A stretch of DNA of 40,780 nt from contig JAEZHP010000052.1 of NCBI GenBank assembly GCA_023416515.1, forward strand, positions 1-40,780, read 5' to 3'. The stretch's first letter is position 1; every line of letters starts with the position of its first letter. Source of the stretch: Pseudomonadota bacterium. Lineage in GTDB: Bacteria > Pseudomonadota > Alphaproteobacteria > Sphingomonadales > Sphingomonadaceae. The position numbers and the translations under genes are program-made. The notes beneath the pieces are model-generated. The model was not told where the DNA came from. It saw only the letters and a list, made by a program, of their open reading frames with translations, and did not search any database. Positions 27,024 to 35,457 of the stretch are shown here, piece by piece.

Positions 27024-28025
27024 ATGACCAGCAAGGCACGGGATCGCACAGGAGCTGACCAGAAGGCGCCTGCCGCGTCGCCGACCGACAAGTTCAATCC
27101 GGAACAGTTTCTGAACGGGATCACCCTCAGGCAGATCCGCTACTTCGTGGCGGCCGCCGAGTTCGGGAAGGTCAGCTCCGCGGCGGCGATGATCTCGATC
27201 TCACCATCGGCCGTGACGGAGGCGATCAACGAACTCGAAGCGCTTGCGCAGGTGAAGCTCTTCGAACGGCAGCCGCGGGGCGTGGCGCTGACCTATGAAG
27301 GCCATCGCTTCCTGGCGCATTGCCGCAATGTCCTGGGGGCGCTGCGCGACGCCTCCTACGCCTTCCGCCGCCCGGACAACGTGACCGAGGGCGTCTTCAC
27401 ACTCGCCACGTCGAGCACGGTGATCGGTTATTCGATCGCGCCGCTTCTTGCGCGCTTCAACAGAGCGTTCCCGAACATCGAAACCAGACTCGTCGAAGGC
27501 GACGAAGACACGATCGTTTCGGGACTTCTGAGCGGCGCGTTCGACCTTGCCTTCGCGGTGACCTCAAACATCGCACCGCCCCCGAACATCCAGCAGCAAA
27601 TTCTCGTGCGCTCGCCGCGACGTCTTTGGCTCGGGCCAAGGCATCCGCTTCTGAAGCAAACTAAGGTCACGATGGCCGACATCGCCGACCAGCCGTACAT
27701 CCAGCTTATGATTGACGGCGCGGATCGATCCACAACGCGGTATTGGCAAGACAATAATCTTGAGCCTCGCATCATCTTTCGGACTGAGTCCGTCGAGGCA
27801 GTTAGAAGCCTGATTTCTTTCGGCCACGGCGTAACCATCCTCGCCGACATGATGTATCGGCCGTGGTCTCTTGAAGGGGACCGGGTTGAAGCTCGCGAAA
27901 TTGCTGCGAAAATTCCCACATTAGACACCGGACTTCTATGGATCGGAGACAACCTAGAAAACCCTGCGGCCGCCGCCTTCCAAACATTCTGTCAGATCAG
28001 AGCTCTCTCGCGAAAGGCGACTTGA
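27024..28025 (+). CDS. LysR-family transcriptional regulator
   Basis: A 333-residue LysR protein. After a 30-residue polar extension, the helix-turn-helix lies at about 35-95 (ITLRQIRYFVAAAEFGKVS; SPSAVTEAINELEALAQVKLF), followed by the periplasmic-binding-like effector domain (about 115-320). It is divergent from the oxygenase/ABC operon by 147 bases, so it is the probable activator of that operon and of itself. The second half of the gene is noticeably less GC-biased than its neighbours. Confidence 0.92.
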   Translation: MTSKARDRTGADQKAPAASPTDKFNPEQFLNGITLRQIRYFVAAAEFGKVSSAAAMISISPSAVTEAINELEALAQVKLFERQPRGVALTYEGHRFLAHCRNVLGALRDASYAFRRPDNVTEGVFTLATSSTVIGYSIAPLLARFNRAFPNIETRLVEGDEDTIVSGLLSGAFDLAFAVTSNIAPPPNIQQQILVRSPRRLWLGPRHPLLKQTKVTMADIADQPYIQLMIDGADRSTTRYWQDNNLEPRIIFRTESVEAVRSLISFGHGVTILADMMYRPWSLEGDRVEAREIAAKIPTLDTGLLWIGDNLENPAAAAFQTFCQIRALSRKAT

Positions 28026-28224
28026 TGAGGTGGTAGGCTCAGAGTGGGGGGCGTTCTCCGCGGTCGGGCCGTATGTCGGCTGTTGGGGCGAAGGTGAAGG
28101 TCTGCAATAGGCGCCAAGCGGGCGTGGTCGGTCGTCGCGAGCTGACCCCAAAGCGGACCTTCGGAAGGCCTACTGCGGGGGAGGACAACGAAGCAAGCAT
28201 CGAAGAGCGTTGGGAGTCGTAAGC

Positions 28225-29073
28225 TTAGGCTTCGCCTTGAGCGAACCCTCCGGAGCAAAACCATTCTGAGGCGGCTAATGCTTCGTAGGTGGCCCTTCGC
28301 CATGAGTTCGCGTGCGCCGCTGCCCGACTATCTGCGACGCTTTGCAAGTGCTCGCTGATCGCTTCGGGCGGGTTTCGCTCCGCCATCTTTTGGAGGCCGT
28401 ACTTAATGTCATTCAATTCGACGGCAGCGTGAGACGCATACAACTCCGCCAGCTTGTAAGTGCCGAAATGCCACCTGATCCGTTCCGCCTTCACGTCGTC
28501 CCAGTGGTCGGGAGGCTCGGGATAAAAGATCAGGGCAGCAGGGTTCGTCTTCTGAACCGTCGCGAACAGCCAACGCGCGTCGTCGGCGTCTTCGAAATAT
28601 GGGTGGAATGTTTGCTCGCCGGCATGCTCGGCCTCGGTCGCCAACTTCGTCTTGTTGCATTCACTACAGGCCGGAACGAGGTTCAGCGGTGTCACCGTCA
28701 ACGCCGGATGGGCCGATTGCGGAAGATGATGGTCGAGCTGCGAGACCGTCCGCTGCGAGCAGAGCGGACAGATGTCGTTCTCAGGGGCGGATTTGAGGGT
28801 GCCATAGAGCTCGCGTGTGCCGACGCTTTTGACGAACGTGTTCTTGTAGACGCGTTCCATCTCGGCCGTGGTCACCAGCCCATCGACCCCGTCGGTGCCG
28901 GCGATGAGATAGAGAGTGGAGGCTTGGCCGTGGGCGTCATACGTCCCTTCGCCAGCCACGATGGTCGGCATCACTTGCATGAGACGACCCGCTAGGTCGT
29001 TGTCGCGGATGCTCTCTATGCATCGCGTCAGAGCGTGATGCGCCGATATCTGCGGTGGGACCAAGCGACGCAT
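28225..29073 (-). CDS. HNH endonuclease, Septu PtuB-like
   Basis: A 282-residue protein with a zinc-supported HNH nuclease centre: ICPLCSQRT (C102, C105), LDHHLPQSAHP (D114, H115, H116), LNLVPACSECNKTK (N131, C136, C139, N140). The paired C-x2-C motifs and the central DHHLP match HNH nucleases that travel with an ATPase, as in Septu (PtuB). The start ATG shares one base with the ATPase stop (TGATG), so the two are translationally coupled. Its expected role is cutting nucleic acid when the ATPase partner is triggered. The Septu label rests on gene pairing and motifs, not on alignment. The 199 bases after the LysR gene (28026-28224) hold no other gene. Confidence 0.8.
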   Translation of the reverse strand: MRRLVPPQISAHHALTRCIESIRDNDLAGRLMQVMPTIVAGEGTYDAHGQASTLYLIAGTDGVDGLVTTAEMERVYKNTFVKSVGTRELYGTLKSAPENDICPLCSQRTVSQLDHHLPQSAHPALTVTPLNLVPACSECNKTKLATEAEHAGEQTFHPYFEDADDARWLFATVQKTNPAALIFYPEPPDHWDDVKAERIRWHFGTYKLAELYASHAAVELNDIKYGLQKMAERNPPEAISEHLQSVADSRAAAHANSWRRATYEALAASEWFCSGGFAQGEA

Positions 29074-30617
29074 CAGCCAGCGTCCCGCTCAGCGATCATG
29101 GCTTGAACGATAGCACGTGCCTCGACCCCAAGTTGATCGTTGAAGTAGTTCACAACGGCGTCGTAAGAGCGCCCTTCGTCCACTGCGCGGCGAAGCAGTT
29201 GGTGGAATCCGGCGCGCGTCACCTCTAGGCCGAACACCTCGCGCGTCAGCAGCCCGACATTCTCGCCGAAGGTCTCCAAGGTCGGTCGCTCAGCAACCGA
29301 CACGCCGCGACTGCGCCGAAGCTTCCACGCGCAGGACTGCGGCACCTCTTGAAGAACTACTGGAGAGTGCGAGGCGATGATAGCCACGCCATTCCGATTG
29401 ACGAGCAGATCGGAGAGGCATCGCACGAAAGCGGACAGCAGCGGCGGATGAAGATGGCCTTCCGGCTCGTCAAGCAGAACTAGAGTCTTTTCATCGACCA
29501 ACTCCACCAAGCGGGTCACGGTCAGAAGGATAATCGCATGGCCTGAGCTGAGGCGTTCGAACAGGGCCTGCGTCCGCTCGTTCCAGTTCGGTCCGGGGGG
29601 TTCGGCGAGCAACGCCGTGACATCGGCTTCGGCGAACAGGTCGTCGGTTTCCAGTGTGCGAACGGCGTCCCGCCAGCGCTCGGCCTTGAGTCCGTTCCGG
29701 CAACGCGAAAGGCTGCGGCGGAAATCGACCGCCAACTCGGCAGGCGTTTTCATGCTGATCTGGTCCTGCCCGTCGACCGTGATCTTGTGGCGCAGACCGA
29801 CTTGGGTGGAACCCATGTTGTCGGTGGAGACGGGATCAAGATCGTAGTTGTCGAAAGCGCTGAAAGAAATCAGCACCAAACCCGCGAACGACCATTCCGG
29901 TTCGAAAGCGCTTCGAATGAGCTGGATCGTTCCCGGCGGCTGATCGGGGTCATCCGCGCGTCCCAACAGCGCCTCGGTAAGGCCTCGGATGCAGCGCGAC
30001 TTACCGACACCATTGCGCCCGATAAGGACATGCACGTTCGTCGGTGGAACGGAGTCTGGACGAACCTCGAAGTCCAATACCGCTATCGGAACATTCTCTG
30101 CGTTGGGGAGCGTGTACTGGAAGTGAAATTTGGTGAGCGCAGCATCGCCTTGCGTGATGCGGTTCAATCGGCCGCGAACGGTTTCCTGCCGGATGCCCCG
30201 CAGCAGCGAGTTGCCCATGACGTCTTCGTCGAGGTGAGCATCGAACAACGGAAGATCGGAGGCGACGTCCCGCAGGCCGCCCAGAATGCGCACCCGCAAC
30301 TCGGGGTCCAAGCCATTAAGCGTGACGTAATAGTCCTCGCCCTGACCGAGCGAGAAGAATCGATCGTCTAGGGCATCGAACTCGTCTGGAAGCTCGGGAG
30401 CTCGCTGGCCTGGCTCGACGATCCCGGCAGGCCGTAAGCCGACCTGGCCGATCTTCACCGACCCTACATCGTGGACGGTACCTTCAGCGTCGGCCACGCG
30501 GAGGTAAAACATCGTCCGGTACTTGCCCCAGTCGTCCCAATTATCGCGGGAAAGGTAAGCGCGATTGGGCGCTCCCGCCGGGACCCTCGCGCCAACACCG
30601 ATGACTGTGAAAAACAT
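29073..30617 (-). CDS. ABC/AAA-type ATPase, Septu PtuA-like, with a distinctive N-terminal domain
   Basis: A 514-residue ATPase. ATG 30617 is chosen because GTAAGGGGCGGA lies just before it; a TTG 12 codons earlier is possible. Walker A GRNGVGKS is at about 200-207, a signature-like LSSGHAI at 357-363, Walker B VLLDEPEGHLH at 380-390 and a switch histidine in IIASHSPVVLQE. About 190 residues precede Walker A (including FFSLGQGEDYYVTLNGL and LFDAHLDEDVMGNSLLRG); this domain is not a standard ABC lobe and I cannot name it. With the downstream HNH gene it forms a two-gene conflict system, in which the ATPase probably senses the invader or holds the nuclease in check. Confidence 0.82.
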   Translation of the reverse strand: MFFTVIGVGARVPAGAPNRAYLSRDNWDDWGKYRTMFYLRVADAEGTVHDVGSVKIGQVGLRPAGIVEPGQRAPELPDEFDALDDRFFSLGQGEDYYVTLNGLDPELRVRILGGLRDVASDLPLFDAHLDEDVMGNSLLRGIRQETVRGRLNRITQGDAALTKFHFQYTLPNAENVPIAVLDFEVRPDSVPPTNVHVLIGRNGVGKSRCIRGLTEALLGRADDPDQPPGTIQLIRSAFEPEWSFAGLVLISFSAFDNYDLDPVSTDNMGSTQVGLRHKITVDGQDQISMKTPAELAVDFRRSLSRCRNGLKAERWRDAVRTLETDDLFAEADVTALLAEPPGPNWNERTQALFERLSSGHAIILLTVTRLVELVDEKTLVLLDEPEGHLHPPLLSAFVRCLSDLLVNRNGVAIIASHSPVVLQEVPQSCAWKLRRSRGVSVAERPTLETFGENVGLLTREVFGLEVTRAGFHQLLRRAVDEGRSYDAVVNYFNDQLGVEARAIVQAMIAERDAG

Positions 30618-30769
30618 TCCGCCCCTTACCCGCCCGCGACCGCAGCCTAACAAAGCTTAAGGTTGAAAAATGCCCATGTCACAGTTCAATAGTAGCTAGT
30701 GTGTCCATGCTTTCTGCCAGAATCGAGCTGTCATGCGGAGCGGGCTAAATCGTGACGAAGGCAGAAGGT

Positions 30770-32737
30770 CTAGTCGGCTTTCGGGCCAGGCTGGAGCCAC
30801 TCAGGCGGGACCAGCTTCTGGTCACCCCGCCAGGCCTGCGCCAGGGCGACACCATGGATCTCCCCCCAAACGTCGTCGCCTGCATGGTCCAAAACGATGG
30901 CCTGAAGCCGTCCCTTGGCGCGAATAATCTCCGAGCCCATGGTCTCGAACACTTTCCGGACGGCCGCGATTTCCTGGTCCCGCGTCCGTCCCGTCGGCTG
31001 TTGGACGTCCGTCACTTCAAACCCGCTCGGGAAGTAGACTTGGCTCGGCTGGTCGTAGACTAGTAGCCCAGGAACCGGATGATTGACATCGTTGAGGAAG
31101 AAGCGCTGGAGCGCCAGGGTAACAGCCAGGTGGTAGGCGAGCCAGTTCGCGCCGCTTCCGATCTCCCAGAGATAGTCTTCTCGGTCGGTCTGCACGACCT
31201 TGATTGTTAGGTCGGGCACCGAGATCCGGACCGGCGCATCGGGCCATTCGGCGTCGAGGCGGGGAACGATTTCGCCGGCGTATTTCTCGACTTGGAGCAG
31301 GGCGTTGGTCATTTTCCGCTGGACGGCGGCTTCCGAGTAAATCGCCTTCTGGGCGTCGAGCTGCTGGCGCAGGAGAACGATCTCATCGGCCAGAGCGGAC
31401 CCGTCCTGGGATCGTTCGAAGGACTGGAGCGCCTGTTCCAGGCGTCCGACGAAGCGTTCGATGCTGTCCTGGCGGAAGGTGATCGCCCGAACCTGTTCAG
31501 ACTTCTGTTCGAGTAGTACGATCTGCTGGCGAATTTCCGCCAACGCACCGGTGGCCTTCTCCACCTCTCCGCGCAGCCGCACCCGCTCGCGATCGAAAGT
31601 GTCGGACATCTCGGGTTTGGTGCGAAGCTGAACGTCGAGGCTGGCTAGAGCCTCGGTAAGCGCATCGAGGCGATCCCTCCCGCTGTCTCCCAAGGCCACA
31701 AGGAGATCTTCGCTCGAGGCGGCGCGCGCCTTCAGCCACCCGGCAATTTCAAGCCTGTCCCGCTGAATGCGGATCGCCGATCCATAGGCCTCGCTGCTGC
31801 TCAAGAGGCGCTGGATTTCGTTGAGGCGCTGACGCTCGTCGGCCAGCCGTGCCGCCGCCTTGCTCTCTGCCTCCCTGAGCGCCTGCAACTGCCCCAAGGC
31901 CCCGTCGATGGACGCTACCGTGGCGACGGCCCCGCGCGTGTCCGAATGAGACGCCTTCCGCAGCAGGTCGACAATGACGTTCCAATCCTCAGGGATCAGG
32001 GTATCCGCCGGAAGGAGGCCGTACTCCATCGCTGTGCGGAGCCAGCCTTGGGTTTCCGTCTGCCAAGCGCGGACGGCCGTCCGAGCCGCGTTGAGAGCGG
32101 ATTCCTTACGCCGCAGCTCCCGATTGATCCGATCAATCTCCCACCGCGCGGCGAGCATCGGCGGTGTCAATGCGCCGAGAACATAGGGGAAGATCGCCTT
32201 GAGCTTCTCGCGATGTTCGGTCGTGTCCGCGTTGAAGTAGAGCACCATCGGGTTGGCGACGATGTATTGCGGCTGGAAGGTGAACGCCATCAGGTCGCGG
32301 AAGCTGACGCGGGCGACCTCTGCGTCGGGGTTCAGCCCGAGCTGGGAAAGCCCGGCGAGCTTATCGAGACGGCGCTTGACCGCGTCCGCCGTGATATTCT
32401 TGACGGGCGTTTCCTCCGGGACTTCGATCTCGTCGGCCTCCAGCAGCAACATGTCCCCGGTTTGGCGGGCCTCTCCGGGTTCACGACGGGCGAGGAGCTT
32501 TTGCCCCTCGAGCGTGTCGATGACGATGCCGAACCAGGAACAGGCTTCCCGGATGACGCCGACAGGAATGCTGCATTTCCCGGAGGCGAGGCAGTAGTCG
32601 ATGATCGGGATGACGGCGGATTTGCCTGTCTTCGAGGCGCCGCTAATTACATTCACCATGCCGGGTTCGAACTCGACGATCCGCGGCGGATGTCCTGCCT
32701 TCGACCACAGCACCAATTTGAGGATTTGGAAGTGCAT
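30770..32737 (-). CDS. DUF3732-type SMC-like ABC ATPase of an ABC-3C system
   Basis: A 655-residue ATPase starting at ATG 32737 (MHFQILKLVLWS), overlapping the stop of the middle-component gene by one base. Walker A GASKTGKS is at 33-40. A long charged helical stretch, probably a coiled coil, runs from about 180 to 480. The signature region is GSGANWLAYHL (527-537). Walker B reads LLVYDQPSQVYFP, with D562 followed by Q563 where most ABC ATPases have Glu; from memory this DQPSQ form is typical of DUF3732. The switch histidine is probably H618 in AIVLDHAGD. In ABC-three-component systems such an ATPase acts with a middle component and an effector with a C-terminal domain. Those two genes lie directly upstream. 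Confidence 0.85.
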   Translation of the reverse strand: MHFQILKLVLWSKAGHPPRIVEFEPGMVNVISGASKTGKSAVIPIIDYCLASGKCSIPVGVIREACSWFGIVIDTLEGQKLLARREPGEARQTGDMLLLEADEIEVPEETPVKNITADAVKRRLDKLAGLSQLGLNPDAEVARVSFRDLMAFTFQPQYIVANPMVLYFNADTTEHREKLKAIFPYVLGALTPPMLAARWEIDRINRELRRKESALNAARTAVRAWQTETQGWLRTAMEYGLLPADTLIPEDWNVIVDLLRKASHSDTRGAVATVASIDGALGQLQALREAESKAAARLADERQRLNEIQRLLSSSEAYGSAIRIQRDRLEIAGWLKARAASSEDLLVALGDSGRDRLDALTEALASLDVQLRTKPEMSDTFDRERVRLRGEVEKATGALAEIRQQIVLLEQKSEQVRAITFRQDSIERFVGRLEQALQSFERSQDGSALADEIVLLRQQLDAQKAIYSEAAVQRKMTNALLQVEKYAGEIVPRLDAEWPDAPVRISVPDLTIKVVQTDREDYLWEIGSGANWLAYHLAVTLALQRFFLNDVNHPVPGLLVYDQPSQVYFPSGFEVTDVQQPTGRTRDQEIAAVRKVFETMGSEIIRAKGRLQAIVLDHAGDDVWGEIHGVALAQAWRGDQKLVPPEWLQPGPKAD

Positions 32738-33225
32738 CAGGCCTCGACCTGCAGAAGAGAGAAGACTTGGTTCGCGGGCAGGCGAGCGAACCACTGACCG
32801 AGCTTATCCGCGCTCGCGACGTGATATTTCAGCCGCTCCGGCGGCCTCGGCGGGCTGGCTTGGCTGGCGCGCACCAGAGCCTTGTCATAGTCCACGGCCA
32901 GCAGGCCTGCGACGATCCCTGAACCGAGCGACTGGAGCGTCAGGTTCCGCATGGCGAGGGCGCGCGTATGAATAGCGAGCAGATGTTCGCGGTCCTCGGC
33001 TAGCTTTGAGACGAACTTGGCTAGGCCAGAGCTCTGGTTGGTCGACTTCACGACCCGCATCGTGTGACCGTGCAGGGTGATCGGGAGCACCAGAAACAAG
33101 GGCGTCATGGGCGATACCTCGCCAATCTTCTGGGCCTGAAAAGCTTGGCAGAAGGTCCAGAGGAGGTGGGCTCCCAACGCGGGGTTTTGCACGAGTTCGA
33201 CCGGAGTCAGGGGGGCCTCCGTCAT
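32737..33225 (-). CDS. ABC-3C system middle component
   Basis: A 162-residue protein starting MTEAPLTPVELVQNPALGAH at ATG 33225; the open frame upstream lies in the neighbouring gene. The pattern NPALGAHLLWTFCQAF, PLFLVLPITLHGHTMR, SSGLAKFVSKL and LLAIHTRALAMRNLTLQSL resembles the small adaptor called middle component in ABC-three-component systems. It has no catalytic motif. It overlaps the effector gene by 4 bases (ATGA) and the ATPase gene by one, which fits stoichiometric production of a complex linking effector and ATPase. Confidence 0.8.
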   Translation of the reverse strand: MTEAPLTPVELVQNPALGAHLLWTFCQAFQAQKIGEVSPMTPLFLVLPITLHGHTMRVVKSTNQSSGLAKFVSKLAEDREHLLAIHTRALAMRNLTLQSLGSGIVAGLLAVDYDKALVRASQASPPRPPERLKYHVASADKLGQWFARLPANQVFSLLQVEA

Positions 33226-34394
33226 TGCGAGCCGCCCTTGAACAGGGATACATAGGAGGGATGCCATCCTAGGCGCACACCCTCGGCCAGATCGTTGAAG
33301 GCGCCAGCGATGAAGTGGGACGGCAGGCTCTGGCCATCCAGCGGGAGCTCGACTTTGGAGCACTCCCGATAGACCCGACGCCCCCGTTCAGGCTCGCTAA
33401 GGCTCGAGTAGACATCCTCCACTTCGTCGCGAACCAGAGTGTGTTTGCGGATAAGCTGATCATCAAGCTCATCAAACGACCCGGCGACGACCAAACCCTC
33501 GTCAGCCCATTCGACCTTGTCGGATCTTGTACGGAGGTAGTCGCTTACGGCCGAGGTCAGCAAGTCGTTCGACCCCTCGATCACCTGAAGCTGTCTCACG
33601 AAGGTCGGCGCTTCACTGAGAACCATCGCCACCAGCTCATCGGCGGGCACCGGGACCTTGGACGAGAGATAGCCTGCCAGATTGGACTTGCGGGTGAAGG
33701 CCTGAAACTGACGACGGAAGACAACCGCCTCGATCTTCCGCGTTTTGCCCTCGCGAAGCAGTCGGTCGTAGCGATCGCGTGCGATGCCGATCGCCGCCGC
33801 GGTCATGTCATCGACGGCCGCTTGAGGCAGGCCTGCGCGGACGAACTGGCGCACGCCCTCAAGCGCGTCGGTCTCGGAGACCAGGCTAAACCGGGCGATG
33901 ATAGCGCTGCAGACCTCCGGCTTCGCATCGAGAAACCTCAGAACCTGCGGCGCGCAGCCGACGTCAGGCTTTTCGGGGTCGACCAGCTTGCCGATCTTCG
34001 CCAACACCGTAGCGCAGGCTGCCGCCGTCGTGGCGGTGCTCATTTCGGCAATGAGTGCGCCAGTCTTCGCAGGCGTGATGAACAGCCGGAATTGCGTCGT
34101 GGCTGGATCGATCGTTTTGTCAGTGCAGAGCGTCGCCCAGTTAGCAAAGGTCTTCCAAAGGTCCACAGCCTTGTTCGCCGCCGGGTTTCCTGTGAACGTG
34201 CTCTTGTCCTGCTCGAGAAGCAGCGAGCCGTCCGCCCGGTGCACCGCCACGTCATCTAGATCCTCAAGGGATACGCTATCGCCGTCGGCCGCAGAGAACA
34301 GGTGGAAGCAGGCGCGTAGTTGCTGAAGCGAAAAGCCCAGGTACTGCCCGGCAGCAGAGGTTTTCAGCGGCTTCTCGAGTTCCATCAAGCCCAT
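33222..34394 (-). CDS. ABC-3C effector: REase-like (Cap4/DUF4297-type) nuclease plus ABC-3C C-terminal domain
   Basis: A 390-residue protein. ATG 34394 follows GGGAAGGCAG; a second ATG three codons on is possible. The N-terminal 100 residues match the nuclease fold of Cap4/DUF4297-like proteins: LGFSLQQLRACFHLF, VSLEDLDDVAV (E44, D48), LLLEQDKSTF (Q62, K64) and AVDLWKTFANW. D48 with Q62-x-K64 is the probable metal-binding PD-(D/E)xK variant. The helical middle is uncharacterised. The C-terminus (SHFIAGAFNDLAEGVRLGWHPSY) resembles the ABC-3C C-terminal domain that couples effectors to the middle component. It is the first gene of the three-gene operon and the likely toxic effector that cuts DNA. 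Confidence 0.8.
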   Translation of the reverse strand: MGLMELEKPLKTSAAGQYLGFSLQQLRACFHLFSAADGDSVSLEDLDDVAVHRADGSLLLEQDKSTFTGNPAANKAVDLWKTFANWATLCTDKTIDPATTQFRLFITPAKTGALIAEMSTATTAAACATVLAKIGKLVDPEKPDVGCAPQVLRFLDAKPEVCSAIIARFSLVSETDALEGVRQFVRAGLPQAAVDDMTAAAIGIARDRYDRLLREGKTRKIEAVVFRRQFQAFTRKSNLAGYLSSKVPVPADELVAMVLSEAPTFVRQLQVIEGSNDLLTSAVSDYLRTRSDKVEWADEGLVVAGSFDELDDQLIRKHTLVRDEVEDVYSSLSEPERGRRVYRECSKVELPLDGQSLPSHFIAGAFNDLAEGVRLGWHPSYVSLFKGGSQ

Positions 34395-34717
34395 CTGCCT
34401 TCCCGCGCGACCATAGAATCGGTCTAGACTTCTACACTCTAGCCGCGATCTCGCCGAGCGGCGAGATCGTTGGTTGTGCAGGCTATGCCGCTAGCCCGGT
34501 CTTTCGGCGGGATTTCGTGATCGGCAAACCCAAGCAGCAAGCTTCTTGGGATTTCCAAAACGAGATTAGATTTGGGCCACATTGCGGATGTGGAACCCAC
34601 TTCAGGCGCTTGCTGAATGTCGCCTCTGCGGCCGACAGTGAATGACCGGTCATGGCGCGATGCCGAACGGTTACGGGTGTACAATTGCCTGCGAGGGGCC
34701 GCCTCTAGGAGGAGGCT
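34395..34717. other. 323-bp divergent intergenic region, ABC-3C operon / small recombinase
   Basis: No convincing gene is present. Besides the hairpin at 34446-34469 it holds a perfect 12-bp palindrome ATGACCGGTCAT (34642-34653), placed 65 bases before the recombinase start. The stretch 34530-34610 is clearly more AT-rich than the surroundings, as expected for promoters. A small minus-strand open frame at 34439-34684 has no supporting signal. Confidence 0.5.
34446..34469. promoter_or_regulatory. Perfect 10-bp-stem hairpin upstream of the ABC-3C operon
   Basis: Arms CGATCTCGCC (34446-34455) and GGCGAGATCG (34460-34469) pair perfectly around a GAGC loop, 52 bases before the ABC-3C effector start. 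In RNA it would be very stable. It may be an operator or a 5'-leader structure that limits expression of the nuclease operon. Confidence 0.5.
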
Positions 34718-35344
34718 ATGCGACAGCCCGACTTTTTCCGCTCACCTCAGAAGCCATGGAACGCCGGTCGGCTCGTCGGCCCGAAAGCGCCGTTAAAGCC
34801 GAAGCACATCTGGGCGATCCGCCAGCAGCTGAAGACGAACGCTCAAGTTCGCGACCTTGCGATGTTCAACTGCGCCCTCGACGAGAAGCTGCGCGGTTGC
34901 GACTTGGTCAAGCTACGGATCAATGACGTGGCCGTGGGCGGATCAATCCGACCGAGGTCCACGGTCATTCAGCAGAAGACCGGCCGACCGGTTCCGTTCG
35001 AGATCACCGAGCTCGCGAGAGACGCGCTCGCGGCTTGGCTTCGCGTGAGAGGAGGGTGTCCGGGCGACTGGCTCTTCCCGAGCCGAAGCGCTCCGGGCCG
35101 GCACATAGGCACGCGCCACTATGCTCGGCTTGTCGACAAATGGGTTCGGATGATCGACCTCGAGCCGTCTGCCTACGGCACGCACAGCCTGCGCCGCACA
35201 ATGGTGTCGCTGATCTACAAGAAGACCGGCAACCTCAGAGCCTGCCAACTACTCTTGGGTCACGGGAAGCTCGAGAGCACCGTTCGCTACCTTGGCGTCG
35301 AGGTAGACGACGCTCTCGCGCTGTCCGAGCAGCTCGAGCTTTGA
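34718..35344 (+). CDS. Small tyrosine recombinase, catalytic domain only
   Basis: A 208-residue site-specific recombinase with the full catalytic set: R59 (LDEKLRGCDLVKLR), K87 (QQKTGR), H156 and R159 (THSLRRTM), H182 (LLGHGKLES) and the nucleophile Y191 (TVRYLGVE). A strong AGGAGG site precedes ATG 34718, so the start is secure and the usual N-terminal core-binding domain is absent rather than lost. It is divergent from the ABC-3C operon. Short integrases of this type are frequent in proteobacterial genomes and accessory regions. It may act on an island end or on a local DNA switch; neither is shown. Confidence 0.88.
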   Translation: MRQPDFFRSPQKPWNAGRLVGPKAPLKPKHIWAIRQQLKTNAQVRDLAMFNCALDEKLRGCDLVKLRINDVAVGGSIRPRSTVIQQKTGRPVPFEITELARDALAAWLRVRGGCPGDWLFPSRSAPGRHIGTRHYARLVDKWVRMIDLEPSAYGTHSLRRTMVSLIYKKTGNLRACQLLLGHGKLESTVRYLGVEVDDALALSEQLEL

Positions 35345-35457
35345 GGCTTGGCAAAGGCTCGACGACGGCGCTAGCGATAGAGGGCGTCGCCGGCGGCAAT
35401 TGTCAGCGCAACCAGGGTCGCCTTCCAGCCGCTAGGACGCGGCGGAGCGCGTTCGTT

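Noticed and set aside
28026..28224. Second attachment site (tRNA-Ser 3' end copy) at the left edge of the accessory region
   Set aside because: No stretch resembling the tRNA T-arm and acceptor was found here or elsewhere in the window.
28225..30617. A retron with Septu-like effectors
   Set aside because: Some retrons use this ATPase/HNH pair, but no reverse transcriptase gene lies in the flanking sequence.
34439..34684. Small minus-strand frame upstream of the ABC-3C operon
   Set aside because: No ribosome site, no family likeness, and it spans the hairpin and palindrome expected to be regulatory.
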